Assembly (NCBI RefSeq): GCF_008180155.1
Contig: NZ_VSZS01000066.1
Coordinates: forward strand, 248,001-312,000
Length of the DNA stretch: 64,000 bases
Reading direction: 5' to 3'
From: Neoaquamicrobium microcysteis
Lineage (GTDB): Bacteria > Pseudomonadota > Alphaproteobacteria > Rhizobiales > Rhizobiaceae
Positions 9,541-18,011 of the stretch are shown piece after piece. Under the pieces are notes generated by a model. The model had not been told where the DNA came from, did no database searches, and worked only from the letters and a program-made list of their open reading frames with translations. Within the stretch, counting starts at the first letter, position 1, and each line of letters opens with the position of its first letter. Position numbers and translations under genes: made by a program.

Positions 9541-11189
9541 GCGTTTCTCCCGAACACCTTGTTATCGCACCGATCCTGCTGCCGTTGGTGGCCGGTGCGC
9601 TGCTGCTCTTCTTCGACGATCGTGAGCGCCTGCTGAAGGCGACGATCTCCATCCTTTCCGCCGTCGCGCTGCTCGGTATCTCCATCATGCTGCTGCGCAT
9701 CGCGCATGCCGATGGCGCGGTGGATGACGGGCGCGTCATCGTCTACCTGCTTGGCAACTGGCCGCCGCCATTCTCCATCGTGCTGGTGCTCGACCGCCTG
9801 TCGGCGATGATGCTGGCACTGACCGCGACGCTGGCCATACCGTCGCTGATCTTCTCCATCGGGCGATGGCAAAAGGCGGGGCCGCATTTCCACACGCTGT
9901 TCCTGCTTCTACTGGTGGGGCTCAACGGTGCGTTCCTGACCGGCGACCTTTTCAACCTCTTCGTCTTCTTCGAGGTGATGCTTGCGGCCTCCTATGGCCT
10001 GATGCTGCACAGCTCGGGCTCCCAGCGCGTCAAGGCAGGCCTGCACTACATCGCGATCAATCTGGCTGCGGCCCTGCTGTTTCTCATCGGCGTGGCGCTG
10101 ATCTACGGCGTTGCGGGCACGCTCAACATGGCCGAGTTGGCCACGCGCTTTCCGGACGTTCCGGTGGAGCGCCGGATATTCCTCGAGTCGGGTGCGGCCA
10201 TCCTCGGCGTAGCGTTTCTCATCAAGGCCGGTATGTGGCCGCTGTCGTTCTGGCTGCCCACCACATATACGGCTGCGCCGGCGCCGACCGCCGCCATCTT
10301 CGCGATCATGAGCAAGGTGGGCGTCTACGTCATCCTGCGCCTGTCGCTGCTGTTCTTCGAGGAAACCCCCGACGGCGTGTCCGGCTTCGGCTCACAGCTT
10401 CTGTTCGTGGGTGGAATGGCCACCATCGTCTTCGGCACAATAGGCGTGCTGGCATCGCAGGCGCTGGGACGTCTTGCCGGCTTTTCCGTGCTGGTATCGT
10501 CCGGCACGCTGCTGGCCACTCTGGGCCTGCTGCAGGTCGAGATCACGGCGGGCGCGCTGTTCTACCTGATAAGCTCCACACTCGCGATCAGCGCATTCTT
10601 CCTGCTGATTGAACTGGTGGAGCGCGGGCAGGACGCCGTCGCCAACGTTCTCGCGGTGACGCAGGAAGCCTTCGGCGATGAGGAAGAAGAAGAGGAAGAG
10701 GAGGTCGGCGTCACGATTCCCGGTACGCTTGCAATCCTCGGGATCAGCTTTGCTGCCTGCGCCATCATGCTGGCTGGCCTGCCGCCGCTCTCTGGCTTCA
10801 TCGCCAAGTTCGCCATTCTGACCGCAATGCTCAATCCCGAAGGTTTCGGGCAGGGCGGGGCCATCGCCGCTTCGGCTTGGTGGCTTGCCGCGATGCTGAT
10901 CATCTCGGGTCTCGCGGCGCTGATCGCGATGAGCCGTGCCGGCATCCGCGCTTTCTGGGCTCCGGTCGAGCTCAACGTGCCACGCGTGCTGCTGGTCGAG
11001 ATCGTTCCGGTGGCCGCGCTGCTGATGCTCACCCTTGCAATGACCGTACAGGCGGGGCCGATCATGCGTTTCATGCACGCTACGGCCGAAAGCCTCCACG
11101 CCCCGCGCTCCTACATTGACGGCGTGCTGGACGCGCCCAGGCCTCCGATGAGCCGGGACGCGCCGCTCCCACCGGAGGTGCAGCGATGA
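9537..11189 (+). CDS. mrpD: Mrp/Pha antiporter subunit D
   Basis: NuoM/N-like antiporter-type subunit of 550 residues with about fourteen membrane segments. The key charged membrane residues are visible: Glu in FNLFVFFEVMLAASYGLM near residue 150, Lys in FLIKAGMWPLSFWLP near 230, and a second Lys in AIMSKVGVYVIL. Unusual is an uninterrupted acidic run of one Asp and eight Glu at about residues 381-389 in a loop after a helix near residue 360; most of this run is GAA/GAG repeats. It overlaps mrpC and mrpE by four bases each. Confidence 0.95.
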   Translation: MSVSPEHLVIAPILLPLVAGALLLFFDDRERLLKATISILSAVALLGISIMLLRIAHADGAVDDGRVIVYLLGNWPPPFSIVLVLDRLSAMMLALTATLAIPSLIFSIGRWQKAGPHFHTLFLLLLVGLNGAFLTGDLFNLFVFFEVMLAASYGLMLHSSGSQRVKAGLHYIAINLAAALLFLIGVALIYGVAGTLNMAELATRFPDVPVERRIFLESGAAILGVAFLIKAGMWPLSFWLPTTYTAAPAPTAAIFAIMSKVGVYVILRLSLLFFEETPDGVSGFGSQLLFVGGMATIVFGTIGVLASQALGRLAGFSVLVSSGTLLATLGLLQVEITAGALFYLISSTLAISAFFLLIELVERGQDAVANVLAVTQEAFGDEEEEEEEEVGVTIPGTLAILGISFAACAIMLAGLPPLSGFIAKFAILTAMLNPEGFGQGGAIAASAWWLAAMLIISGLAALIAMSRAGIRAFWAPVELNVPRVLLVEIVPVAALLMLTLAMTVQAGPIMRFMHATAESLHAPRSYIDGVLDAPRPPMSRDAPLPPEVQR

Positions 11190-11674
11190 TAAGTCGGATA
11201 TTCCCCTATCCGCTGCTGATCGCATCTCTTGTGGTGATGTGGATGCTGCTTGCCGGCTTCACGCCCGGCCAGCTTCTGGTCGGCATCGGCGTGGCGCTGG
11301 TGGCTGCTCAAGGACTTGCCGCGCTCCAACCGGCCAAGCCTCGCCTGCGGCGATGGGATCTTCTGCCCAAGCTTGTAATCATCGTGCTTTACGACATCGT
11401 GCGATCGAACATCGCGGTGGCGAGGATCATTCTCGAAGGTTCGAAACGGGAGCGCAAATCCGGCTTCCTGACCATTCCGCTGGACCTGCGTGATCCGACC
11501 GCACTGGCGATCCTTGCCGTCATTCTGACCAGCACGCCGGGCACGGCGTGGCTGGACTACAATTCGGCGCGCGGCACGCTGCTGCTTCACGTCTTCGATC
11601 TCGTCGACGAGGCGGAGTGGTTCGACCTCATCAAGAACCGCTATGAACATATGCTGCTGGAGATCTTCGAATGA
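11186..11674 (+). CDS. mrpE: Mrp/Pha antiporter subunit E
   Basis: Small membrane subunit of 162 residues. Two N-terminal hydrophobic segments (about 7-24 and 27-42) are followed by a cytoplasmic domain with the MnhE family stretches LVIIVLYDIVRSNIAVARIIL and LAVILTSTPGTAWLD, and a C-terminal LFDLVDEAEW-like helix. It is needed for assembly of the antiporter complex rather than for ion transport itself, as known for the family. ATGA overlaps join it to mrpD and mrpF. Confidence 0.93.
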   Translation: MISRIFPYPLLIASLVVMWMLLAGFTPGQLLVGIGVALVAAQGLAALQPAKPRLRRWDLLPKLVIIVLYDIVRSNIAVARIILEGSKRERKSGFLTIPLDLRDPTALAILAVILTSTPGTAWLDYNSARGTLLLHVFDLVDEAEWFDLIKNRYEHMLLEIFE

Positions 11675-11952
11675 GCGCGATCATCCTGCTTTGGGCCCTG
11701 ACCGCAGCGCAGGCGATGCTTGCCATAGCCATGGGTTTCGCCACTTTCCGCATGATGAAGGGGCCGCGCGCGCAGGACCGCGTGCTCGGGCTCGATACGC
11801 TCTACGTCAATTCGATGCTCCTGCTGCTGGTGTTCGGCATCCGCACCGGCAACGTCCTCTATTTCGAGGTGGCCCTTATCATTGGCATGCTCGGCTTCGT
11901 GGCTACCGTTGCGCTCGCCAAGTTCCTGATGCGCGGCGAGGTGATCGAATGA
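11671..11952 (+). CDS. mrpF: Mrp/Pha antiporter subunit F
   Basis: Subunit of 93 residues with three membrane segments. The family pattern GFATFRMMKGPRAQDRVLGLDTL follows the first segment, then RTGNVLYFEVALIIGMLGF in the last. Position between mrpE and mrpG, with four-base overlaps on both sides, confirms the assignment. Confidence 0.93.
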   Translation: MSAIILLWALTAAQAMLAIAMGFATFRMMKGPRAQDRVLGLDTLYVNSMLLLLVFGIRTGNVLYFEVALIIGMLGFVATVALAKFLMRGEVIE

Positions 11953-12335
11953 GCCACGCTGCCGATCTTCCTGTCTGGGCTGCGATAGTCGTTGCCGTGT
12001 TCCTGCTGATCGGGGCAGGGCTGGCGCTCATCGGTTCGTTCGGTTTCTACAGGCTGCGCTCGTTCTACGACCGCATCCATGCACCAACCCTGGGTACGAG
12101 CTGGGGCACGGCCGCCATCGTCATGGCTTCCATGTTCTGCTTTACGGTGCTTCAGTCGCGACCAGTGATCCATGAGATATTGATCGGCATCTTCGTCACG
12201 ATCACGACACCGGTTACCCTCATGCTGCTGGGACGCGCCGCCCTCTACCGCGATCGCTCGGAAGGCAGCCCCGAGGTGCCCGCGATGGACCCGGCAGACG
12301 GCGTGCTTGAGGAAGGCGTGCAAGTCGAGGAGTAA
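11949..12335 (+). CDS. mrpG: Mrp/Pha antiporter subunit G
   Basis: Last subunit of the operon, 128 residues with three membrane segments. The start at 11949 (ATGA overlap with mrpF) is preferred over a longer frame. Conserved G-family stretches GSFGFYRLRSFYDRIHAP and LGTSWGTAAIVMAS are present. The hydrophilic acidic C-terminus after residue 98 is a common variable tail. The gap to the next gene is 41 bp, so co-transcription with the DUF502 gene is possible. Confidence 0.93.
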   Translation: MSHAADLPVWAAIVVAVFLLIGAGLALIGSFGFYRLRSFYDRIHAPTLGTSWGTAAIVMASMFCFTVLQSRPVIHEILIGIFVTITTPVTLMLLGRAALYRDRSEGSPEVPAMDPADGVLEEGVQVEE

Positions 12336-12376
12336 GGCAGCCTGCCCGAAAGTAGGCTGGCCAACGGGACAGGAAG

Positions 12377-13096
12377 ATGCAGTCGATCACGCGTCATATC
12401 ATTACCGGGGTGCTCACGGTCATACCGCTTTTGGTGACGGTGTGGATCGTGTGGTTCGTGGTCGACATGTTGATCTGGCTCGGGCGCCCCGCAACCTTCG
12501 CGCTCTCCGGCGTGCTGCGGCCCACCTTGCCGGATGTGGCGGATCTGCTGCTTGCAGGCTGGTTCCAGTCGAGCCTCGCGCTGGTGCTGGTGCTGATATT
12601 CCTCTTCATTCTTGGCAAGGTCGCCAACGCCGTCGTCGGCCGCAGGCTGCTCAACACGGTCGATCGCGTGGTCGAGGCCGTGCCTCTGGCGCGCACCATC
12701 TACAGCGCGACGCAGACGCTCATCCGTTCGCTGGGTGGCGACGGTTCGCCGACCGGCCAACGGGTGGTGCTCATAGAATTTCCATCCGAAAACATGCGTG
12801 CGGTGGGCATCGTCACGCGCATCTTTCCCGCCAGTGAAACCCAGCCGGAGCTTGCGGCGGTCTATGTGCCGACGACACCCAACCCGACATCGGGTTTTGT
12901 CGAGATCGTGCCGACCTCGCGGCTGGTGTGGCTCGACTGGACCAAGAACGACGCGATGGCCTTCATCGTTTCCGGCGGATCGATGACGCCGGAGAACCTG
13001 CCGATCAACTGGATAACGGATGTGGGCCCGCGCATCACTCCTTCTGATGCGCGAGTTGCGTCCGCTCGAAGCCCAGAACCACAAACAGAGCGATGA
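12377..13096 (+). CDS. DUF502 family membrane protein
   Basis: Conserved membrane protein of 239 residues, function unknown in the family. Two hydrophobic segments (about 7-31 and 63-83) are followed by the DUF502 core: a conserved PLARTIYSATQTLI helix, FPSENMRAVGIVTRIF, and a PTTPNPTSGFVEIVP stretch, which is the clearest family mark. The C-terminus after residue 215 is hydrophilic and variable. Its last 62 bp overlap the 3' end of the convergent UPF0104 gene, so both coding tails share the same DNA. Confidence 0.88.
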   Translation: MQSITRHIITGVLTVIPLLVTVWIVWFVVDMLIWLGRPATFALSGVLRPTLPDVADLLLAGWFQSSLALVLVLIFLFILGKVANAVVGRRLLNTVDRVVEAVPLARTIYSATQTLIRSLGGDGSPTGQRVVLIEFPSENMRAVGIVTRIFPASETQPELAAVYVPTTPNPTSGFVEIVPTSRLVWLDWTKNDAMAFIVSGGSMTPENLPINWITDVGPRITPSDARVASARSPEPQTER

Positions 13097-13967
13097 TGAA
13101 CGGTATGATCAGGTAGAGCAGCCTGAATACCAGAAGCGCGGCCAGAACGTCGGCCGGGTCCATCTCCGACAGGCCGGTGATGAATACCAGTTCCAGCACG
13201 CCCAGCCCGCCCGGTGCATGGGAAAGGAGGGCGGCGGAAAATGAAATCAGAAAGATCCCCAGCACGATCATGAAGCCCGGGTTGCCCGCCTCCGGCAGCG
13301 CGAAATAGATGATCGCCGCCGCGCCGATGAGCTCGAGCGGCGCGATGACGAGCTGGCGTCCGACGATGTGCAATTGCGGATAGTGAATCTCGAACGAGCC
13401 GATCTTGAGCGGGCGCAACCGCAATGCGCTTCCCAGAACGTACAGCCCGACGAGAGCCAGCAGCAGCGCGCCCGTTGCCGCCGATGCCTCAACCGGCAGC
13501 ACATCGACGAACCGTTCGGAAAGCTGCGGCTGCAGGATCAGGACGAGGCCGGTCAGCATGATGGTGCCGAGCGCGAAGGTGAAGGAGCAGAAGGCGACCA
13601 GCACGCCCACTTCTGCGCCCGAAAGCCCCTTGGCGGTGTAGGCGCGGTATCGCACGACCGAGCCTGAGAAGACCGATGCGCCGATATTGTGCGACAGCGC
13701 ATAGGTCGTGAACGAGCAGATGGTCATATACAGCCATCCGACGTGTCGCCTCAGGTGGAGCAGCGCCAGATGGTCGTAGCCGGCAAGGGCGGCGTAGGCC
13801 AGGAAGGTGGCCGCAACGGCAAGCGTCCAGTCGCGTGCGGAGATCGCCATGAGGCTGTCCCAAAGCTCGTCGAGCGAGAGGCCCCGCAGTTCGTGATAGA
13901 GCAGCCAGACCGAAAAACCCACGGCTGCCAGCCCGATGACGGGCCAGATGTATTTCTTCACCTTCAC
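13035..13967 (-). CDS. UPF0104 / lysylphosphatidylglycerol synthase-like flippase-domain membrane protein
   Basis: Polytopic membrane protein of about 310 residues, similar to the membrane half of MprF (UPF0104, YbhN type). The GTG at 13967 is chosen because AAGGGAG precedes it by six bases and the first helix follows at once; the longer upstream frame is unlike the family. Family marks are SLDELWDSLMAISARDW after the first helix, HNIGASVFSGSVVRYRAYTAKGLS with its conserved Arg-Tyr-Arg-Tyr-like core, and a late SHAPGGLGVLELVFI. No synthetase domain is present, so aminoacylation is not expected. It overlaps the DUF502 gene tail to tail by 62 bp. Confidence 0.85.
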   Translation of the reverse strand: MKVKKYIWPVIGLAAVGFSVWLLYHELRGLSLDELWDSLMAISARDWTLAVAATFLAYAALAGYDHLALLHLRRHVGWLYMTICSFTTYALSHNIGASVFSGSVVRYRAYTAKGLSGAEVGVLVAFCSFTFALGTIMLTGLVLILQPQLSERFVDVLPVEASAATGALLLALVGLYVLGSALRLRPLKIGSFEIHYPQLHIVGRQLVIAPLELIGAAAIIYFALPEAGNPGFMIVLGIFLISFSAALLSHAPGGLGVLELVFITGLSEMDPADVLAALLVFRLLYLIIPFIIALFVVLGFERTQLAHQKE

Positions 13968-14530
13968 GGTGCACTCCCTTTGCGGATGAGACCGCTGGGA
14001 CAGCCTCTCCTGTTTGTCGTTTTCGAGGGATCTGTGCTCGGTATGCGTTCGCTCCCCACCTCGTTCGGCACAATAGCCAAAAAAGTGGTAACGGAAATGA
14101 AAACGACTGACATGAACACGTGATCGATACTTATGTCTATGGCCGATACGGGCGCAAACCGCATCGCTTGCGACCGCTGGCTGCGCTATTTCGCCCGCAC
14201 TCATCGCCAGATTGAAATCCCGGCTCTCGCTCGGCTGTAGCTCTGCGCTGCTTCGACCAACGGGCGGTGGCGCGGTGAGGTTCCAGCGCCCGGCGAATCC
14301 GTCCCGGCGGGCCCGAGGCAACTCCGTCCTGTCCAATCAACCGCCGTTTGCAGGCGATTTTTTGGCGAACCCGGCAGTTCGTCGGTGGATTGAGAATGAC
14401 GTTGCGTTGGTGGTATGGTTTGCGGAAAAACAATCTGCGAATTCACTGATCGACGGTATCGAAGTGCGTTACGCGCGATTGTTCAACGAATATAGCTTGC
14501 AATGGAAATCGAGGGCGACGGGAGGATTGT
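13968..14530. other. Gap without a supportable gene
   Basis: About 560 bases between the UPF0104 gene and the cytochrome gene. Open frames on both strands are short, lack ribosome sites and read as low-complexity Arg/Ser-rich or Pro-rich shadows. The region presumably holds the promoters of both divergent units, but no clear -35/-10 pair, repeat or RNA structure was recognised. Confidence 0.5.
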
Positions 14531-14911
14531 GTGCGGGGAAGGTCCAGCCATTGGTTGAGGCGCGTTGCCTTGGTGGCATCGCTTGCGGCGATGACGGCCG
14601 TGGCGTCCGGCACCGAGGAAGATAGCCTGCGCGCCGAAGCTGACGAACGCGTTGCGGCGATCCTCAAACTGTCTCCAGATCCTGCCTACGGCGCCTATCT
14701 GGCGGGTGACTGCGCGACCTGCCACCGCGCGTCTGGCGGCTCCGACGGCATCCCGCCGATCGCCGGTCTGCCAGCGGACTACACCGTCAACGCGCTGATC
14801 GAATACAAGCTCGGCATTCGCGAAAACGAGGTGATGGTCGTACGTGTCGCCAGGTTGGGCGATGCGGAAATTGCCGCGCTCGCCGCACACTTCGCCGATC
14901 AGAAACCATGA
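14531..14911 (+). CDS. Monohaem c-type cytochrome, flavocytochrome c sulfide dehydrogenase subunit
   Basis: Periplasmic cytochrome of 126 residues with one haem site, CATCH at residues 61-65, and a candidate axial Met near residue 100. An N-terminal signal sequence of about 26 residues precedes it. The GTG at 14531 follows GGAGG (14521-14525) at a good distance. The flavoprotein subunit lies 32 bp downstream, so it most likely accepts electrons from sulfide oxidation, as SoxE/FccA does, although this version has a single haem rather than two. Alternative: a generic class I cytochrome. Confidence 0.82.
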   Translation: MRGRSSHWLRRVALVASLAAMTAVASGTEEDSLRAEADERVAAILKLSPDPAYGAYLAGDCATCHRASGGSDGIPPIAGLPADYTVNALIEYKLGIRENEVMVVRVARLGDAEIAALAAHFADQKP

Positions 14912-14943
14912 AACTCAGGACAACGGGCAAACAGGAGAGAACG

Positions 14944-16218
14944 ATGAACGGATTGACCAGAAGACAATTCGGGCTGTTGCTGGGGGCGGGCGCATCGACG
15001 CTTGCGATGCCTGCCTATCTGCGCGCGCAGGACAAGCCGCGCGTCGTCGTCATTGGCGGCGGCCCCGGCGGCGCGACCGTGGCGAAGTATGTCGCCAAGG
15101 ATTCGGCCGGCGCAATCGACGTCACGCTGATAAACGACGGCGAGACCTTCACCACCTGCTTCTTCTCGAACCTCTATCTCGGCGATTTCCGCACCTTTGA
15201 GTCGATCACGCACAGCTACGACCAGCTGGCGTCCGCCTATGGCATCAACAAGGTGACTGGCAGGGCGGTTTCGGTGGACCGCGAGGCAAAGACCGTCACG
15301 CTCGCCGACGGTTCGACCGTGCCCTACGACCGGCTGGTTCTGGCCCCCGGCATCGACGTGATCTACGATTCGGTGCCCGGCTATTCGGAGGAGGCGGCAG
15401 AGATAGCGCCCCATGCGTGGAAGGCCGGCGCGCAGACGCAGCTTCTCAAGGAAAAGCTGGATGCAGTCGAGGATGGCCAGAACATCGTGATGGTCGCGCC
15501 GCCGAACCCCTACCGCTGCCCGCCCGGACCGTACGAGCGCGTCTCGATGTTCGCGCATGTGCTCAAGAAGAAGGGCTTCACCCAGTCGAAGATTTTCGTC
15601 ATCGACCCCAAGGAGACCTTCTCCAAGCAGGCCCTGTTCACAGAGGGCTGGGAGAAGCACTATCCCGGCATGGTCGAGTGGTACGGCCCGGATGTCCATG
15701 GCGGGTTGAAGAGCGTTGATGTTGCCGCCGGCACGGTCGAAACCGACCTCGATACGTTCGAAGGCGCGCTGCTGAACATCATTCCTGCGCAGCGGGCCGG
15801 CGCGATCGCAATCGATGCAGGCGTCACCAACGAGGCCGGCTGGGCGCCGATCGACGCGGGCTCGATGCGCTCGACGATAGACGAGGCGATCTACGTCATC
15901 GGCGATGCATCGATCGCGGGCGACATGCCGAAGTCCGGCTTCTCGGCCAACAGCCAGGCCAAGGTGGCCGCGCTCAACATCCGTGCCGACCTGACGGATG
16001 CGCAGGCCTTCCCGGCCCGCTATTCCAACACCTGCTGGTCGCTGATCGAGACCGACGACGGCGTGAAGGTTGGTGCGCAGTATGAGCCGCAGGACGGCAA
16101 GATCACGGCGCTTGACGCGTTCGTCAGCCAGCCGGGCGAGAGCGCCGAACTGCGCAAGGAAACCTATGAAGAGTCGATTGGCTGGTATTCCGGCATCATC
16201 GAGGACACCTTCGCCTAA
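14944..16218 (+). CDS. soxF: Flavocytochrome c sulfide dehydrogenase flavoprotein (FccB/SoxF)
   Basis: FAD-dependent sulfide dehydrogenase, 424 residues. It opens with a twin-arginine signal (TRRQF followed by a Gly/Ala-rich hydrophobic stretch), then the FAD dinucleotide fold VVVIGGGPGGATVAKYV near residue 35. Redox-active Cys candidates lie in TTCFFSNLYLGD and in YRCPPGPYERV, both conserved in the family, and the C-terminal part has the FCSD domain (NTCWSLIETDDGVKVGAQY). The ATG at 14944 has AGGAGAG upstream; an ATG at 14908 overlapping the cytochrome stop is less likely. Acts in the periplasm with the cytochrome upstream and probably SoxYZ downstream. Confidence 0.92.
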   Translation: MNGLTRRQFGLLLGAGASTLAMPAYLRAQDKPRVVVIGGGPGGATVAKYVAKDSAGAIDVTLINDGETFTTCFFSNLYLGDFRTFESITHSYDQLASAYGINKVTGRAVSVDREAKTVTLADGSTVPYDRLVLAPGIDVIYDSVPGYSEEAAEIAPHAWKAGAQTQLLKEKLDAVEDGQNIVMVAPPNPYRCPPGPYERVSMFAHVLKKKGFTQSKIFVIDPKETFSKQALFTEGWEKHYPGMVEWYGPDVHGGLKSVDVAAGTVETDLDTFEGALLNIIPAQRAGAIAIDAGVTNEAGWAPIDAGSMRSTIDEAIYVIGDASIAGDMPKSGFSANSQAKVAALNIRADLTDAQAFPARYSNTCWSLIETDDGVKVGAQYEPQDGKITALDAFVSQPGESAELRKETYEESIGWYSGIIEDTFA

Positions 16219-16239
16219 ACATTCGTTATCCGACACCGG

Positions 16240-16262
16240 AGGCGGCGGAGATACCGCCGCCT
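16240..16262 (+). terminator. Hairpin between soxF and soxY
   Basis: A perfect 9-bp GC-rich stem (AGGCGGCGG at 16240-16248 and its complement at 16254-16262) with a five-base loop. No long T run follows, so it is more likely an attenuator or mRNA-stabilising hairpin than a full terminator. It sits 22 bases after the soxF stop and 72 before soxY. Confidence 0.5.
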
Positions 16263-16333
16263 TCGCGCGTTTGTGACTGGTCGCAGAGGCGTTTCCTGCC
16301 TATCTGGGACGAGATGGAAAAGGGACAACTGGA

Positions 16334-16786
16334 ATGACAATGACGATGACCAGACGACAGGCGCTCGTTGTCACGCTCGGCATTTCGGCTGCGGCGATGG
16401 CGAGGATGCCTGCCTATGCGTCGACCGAGGAAGCCGAGGCCGTCGTTTCCGCATTTACCGGCGGGGCGGAGCCGCAGGCGGGCCGGATCGTGCTTACCGT
16501 TCCGGACGTTGCCGACAACGGCAATGCCGTGCCGGTTTCCTTCGAGGTCGAGAGCGCCATGGAAGGAGATGACCTCGTCGAGAGCGTAATCATCGTCGCG
16601 GACGGCAACCCGCGTCCGGAAGTCGCGACCTTCCATTTCACGGGGCTGAGTGCGGCCGCCGCCGCCACGACCCGCATCAGGCTGGCGCAGTCGCAGACGC
16701 TGACGGCGGTAGCGAAGATGGCCGACGGCTCGTTCATCGTCGATCGGCGCGACATCAGCGTTACTGTCGGCGGTTGCACCGGCTGA
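16334..16786 (+). CDS. soxY: Thiosulfate oxidation carrier protein SoxY
   Basis: Carries sulfur intermediates covalently on a C-terminal Cys in the periplasm. The 150-residue protein has a Tat-type signal (MTRRQAL followed by a hydrophobic run) and the SoxY core (GRIVLTVPDVADNGNAVPV). The C-terminus is GGCTG, with the carrier Cys at residue 148; the canonical motif is GGCGG, so the swinging arm has Thr in place of Gly. It is followed by soxZ 18 bp downstream, and an AGGAGAT site precedes soxZ. No soxX, A, B, C or D is in the window. Confidence 0.92.
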   Translation: MTMTMTRRQALVVTLGISAAAMARMPAYASTEEAEAVVSAFTGGAEPQAGRIVLTVPDVADNGNAVPVSFEVESAMEGDDLVESVIIVADGNPRPEVATFHFTGLSAAAAATTRIRLAQSQTLTAVAKMADGSFIVDRRDISVTVGGCTG

Positions 16787-16804
16787 GGCCTTCAGGAGAT
16801 CACC

Positions 16805-17128
16805 ATGTCTGCAAGACCACGTGTCCGGGTTCCGGAAACCGCAACCAAAGGCGAGGCGGTTCTCATCCGCGCGCTCATCAGTCATCAGATGGAATCCGGC
16901 CAGCGGCGCGACAACGCCGGTAACCTAATCCCGCGCCGCATCATCAACACGTTTACTTGTGCGTTCAACGGCCATCCGGTGTTCTCTTGCGACCTTGCCC
17001 CTGCGATTTCGGCCAACCCGTATTTCGAGTTCTCGGTGAAGGCGACGGAAAGCGGCACCTTCACGTTCACCTGGGCCGACGATGACGGCTCGGTCTATAT
17101 GGACGAGCAGCGCATCGAGGTCAGCTGA
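16805..17128 (+). CDS. soxZ: Thiosulfate oxidation carrier complex protein SoxZ
   Basis: Partner of SoxY, 107 residues, with the usual features: RVRVPETATKGEAVLIRALISHQMESGQR split over the first 40 residues, NTFTCAFNGHPVFSCDL, and a C-terminal FTWADDDGSVY. No signal peptide, consistent with export as a SoxYZ heterodimer. It ends three bases before the stop of the convergent dehydrogenase gene. Confidence 0.95.
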   Translation: MSARPRVRVPETATKGEAVLIRALISHQMESGQRRDNAGNLIPRRIINTFTCAFNGHPVFSCDLAPAISANPYFEFSVKATESGTFTFTWADDDGSVYMDEQRIEVS

Positions 17129-17131
17129 AGG

Positions 17132-18004
17132 TCACGACCGGCGCATTGGCGCAAGCACGCGAACCAACGTCCCAAGGTCTAGGTCTTCTGCAGGGGCCTG
17201 TGACTTCAACGCACCCATCCTGTCCTGAGTGTCGGCGATGGCGTCTGCGAGAGCGTCGTTGAGGCCAAGCGTGCGCATGGTGACGGCACTCTCGCGCATT
17301 TCAGCGGCGCGCCGTTTGCCGTGGGTCAGCGTGCGCTCGAACTGATAGCGGGCGAAATCTGGCCAGCCCAGGCCCGGAAATGAGCCGCCGAGAGAGTTCA
17401 TCACATAGTCGAGGCAACCTGACGCTTCCGCCGCAAGCAGCGTTTCGACGGTGATCGCCTCCATGCCCTTCACGAACAGGCTGCGCACCATCTTGATCGC
17501 GGTGGCCCGTCCTGGCTCCGTTCCGACGACCTCGAAGTTGAAATCGAGTGCGCCCAGCGCTTCCGTCACTCCATTCGGTGCCGAGCCGGCAATCAGGGTC
17601 GGGGTGCGGTGACCTCTGGGGTGAACCGGTGCCATCACCGCCATATCCAGATAGGTCGCGCCGGCGGATGCCACCAGTGCCGCGCTGTCGCGCTTTCGCT
17701 GCGGCGAGACGGAGTTGATGTCGAAATAGATCTGGCCCGCGCGCAGCCACGCGCTGGCTGCCTCAGCCGCTTCGAGGCTCTGGTCTGCCGTCACCGCGCT
17801 GATGATCCAGTCGCATCCCGACAAATCCTGCGAGTGAACGATCTCCACATCTTGGTCGCGCGCGGCAGCGGCACATGCACCCTCGATGCCCTGGGCGTCG
17901 AACAGCAGGTCATAGGCGCCGAAGGTCAGGTCATGCCTTACAGAAACAAGGCTTTGCTGAAACGCCCGCGCGGCCTCGCCGAAGCCGATGAAGCCGATCT
18001 TCAT
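17132..18004 (-). CDS. NAD(P)-binding dehydrogenase with DUF1932 domain
   Basis: Protein of 290 residues in the 6-phosphogluconate/3-hydroxyisobutyrate dehydrogenase-like superfamily. The N-terminus has the Rossmann motif GFIGFGEAARAF, the middle has DMAVMAPVHPRGHRTPTLIAG, and the DUF1932 helical domain begins near residue 185 (IKMVRSLFVKGMEAI). The gene follows the VOC dioxygenase gene after seven bases, so both likely serve one catabolic route, perhaps of an aromatic compound or its ring-cleavage product. The substrate is unknown. Confidence 0.78.
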   Translation of the reverse strand: MKIGFIGFGEAARAFQQSLVSVRHDLTFGAYDLLFDAQGIEGACAAAARDQDVEIVHSQDLSGCDWIISAVTADQSLEAAEAASAWLRAGQIYFDINSVSPQRKRDSAALVASAGATYLDMAVMAPVHPRGHRTPTLIAGSAPNGVTEALGALDFNFEVVGTEPGRATAIKMVRSLFVKGMEAITVETLLAAEASGCLDYVMNSLGGSFPGLGWPDFARYQFERTLTHGKRRAAEMRESAVTMRTLGLNDALADAIADTQDRMGALKSQAPAEDLDLGTLVRVLAPMRRS

Positions 18005-18011
18005 GGCCGGC

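Noticed and set aside
10677-10706. GAA/GAG run as a repeat element
   Set aside because: It is inside mrpD, in frame, and short; it is coding sequence, not a CRISPR or mobile repeat.
14137-14433. Short frames in the gap before the cytochrome gene
   Set aside because: No ribosome site, no domain and Arg/Pro-rich composition on both strands.
14899-16236. Long minus-strand frame opposite soxF
   Set aside because: Shadow; Arg/Val/Asp-rich, no ribosome site, and soxF is strongly supported on the plus strand.
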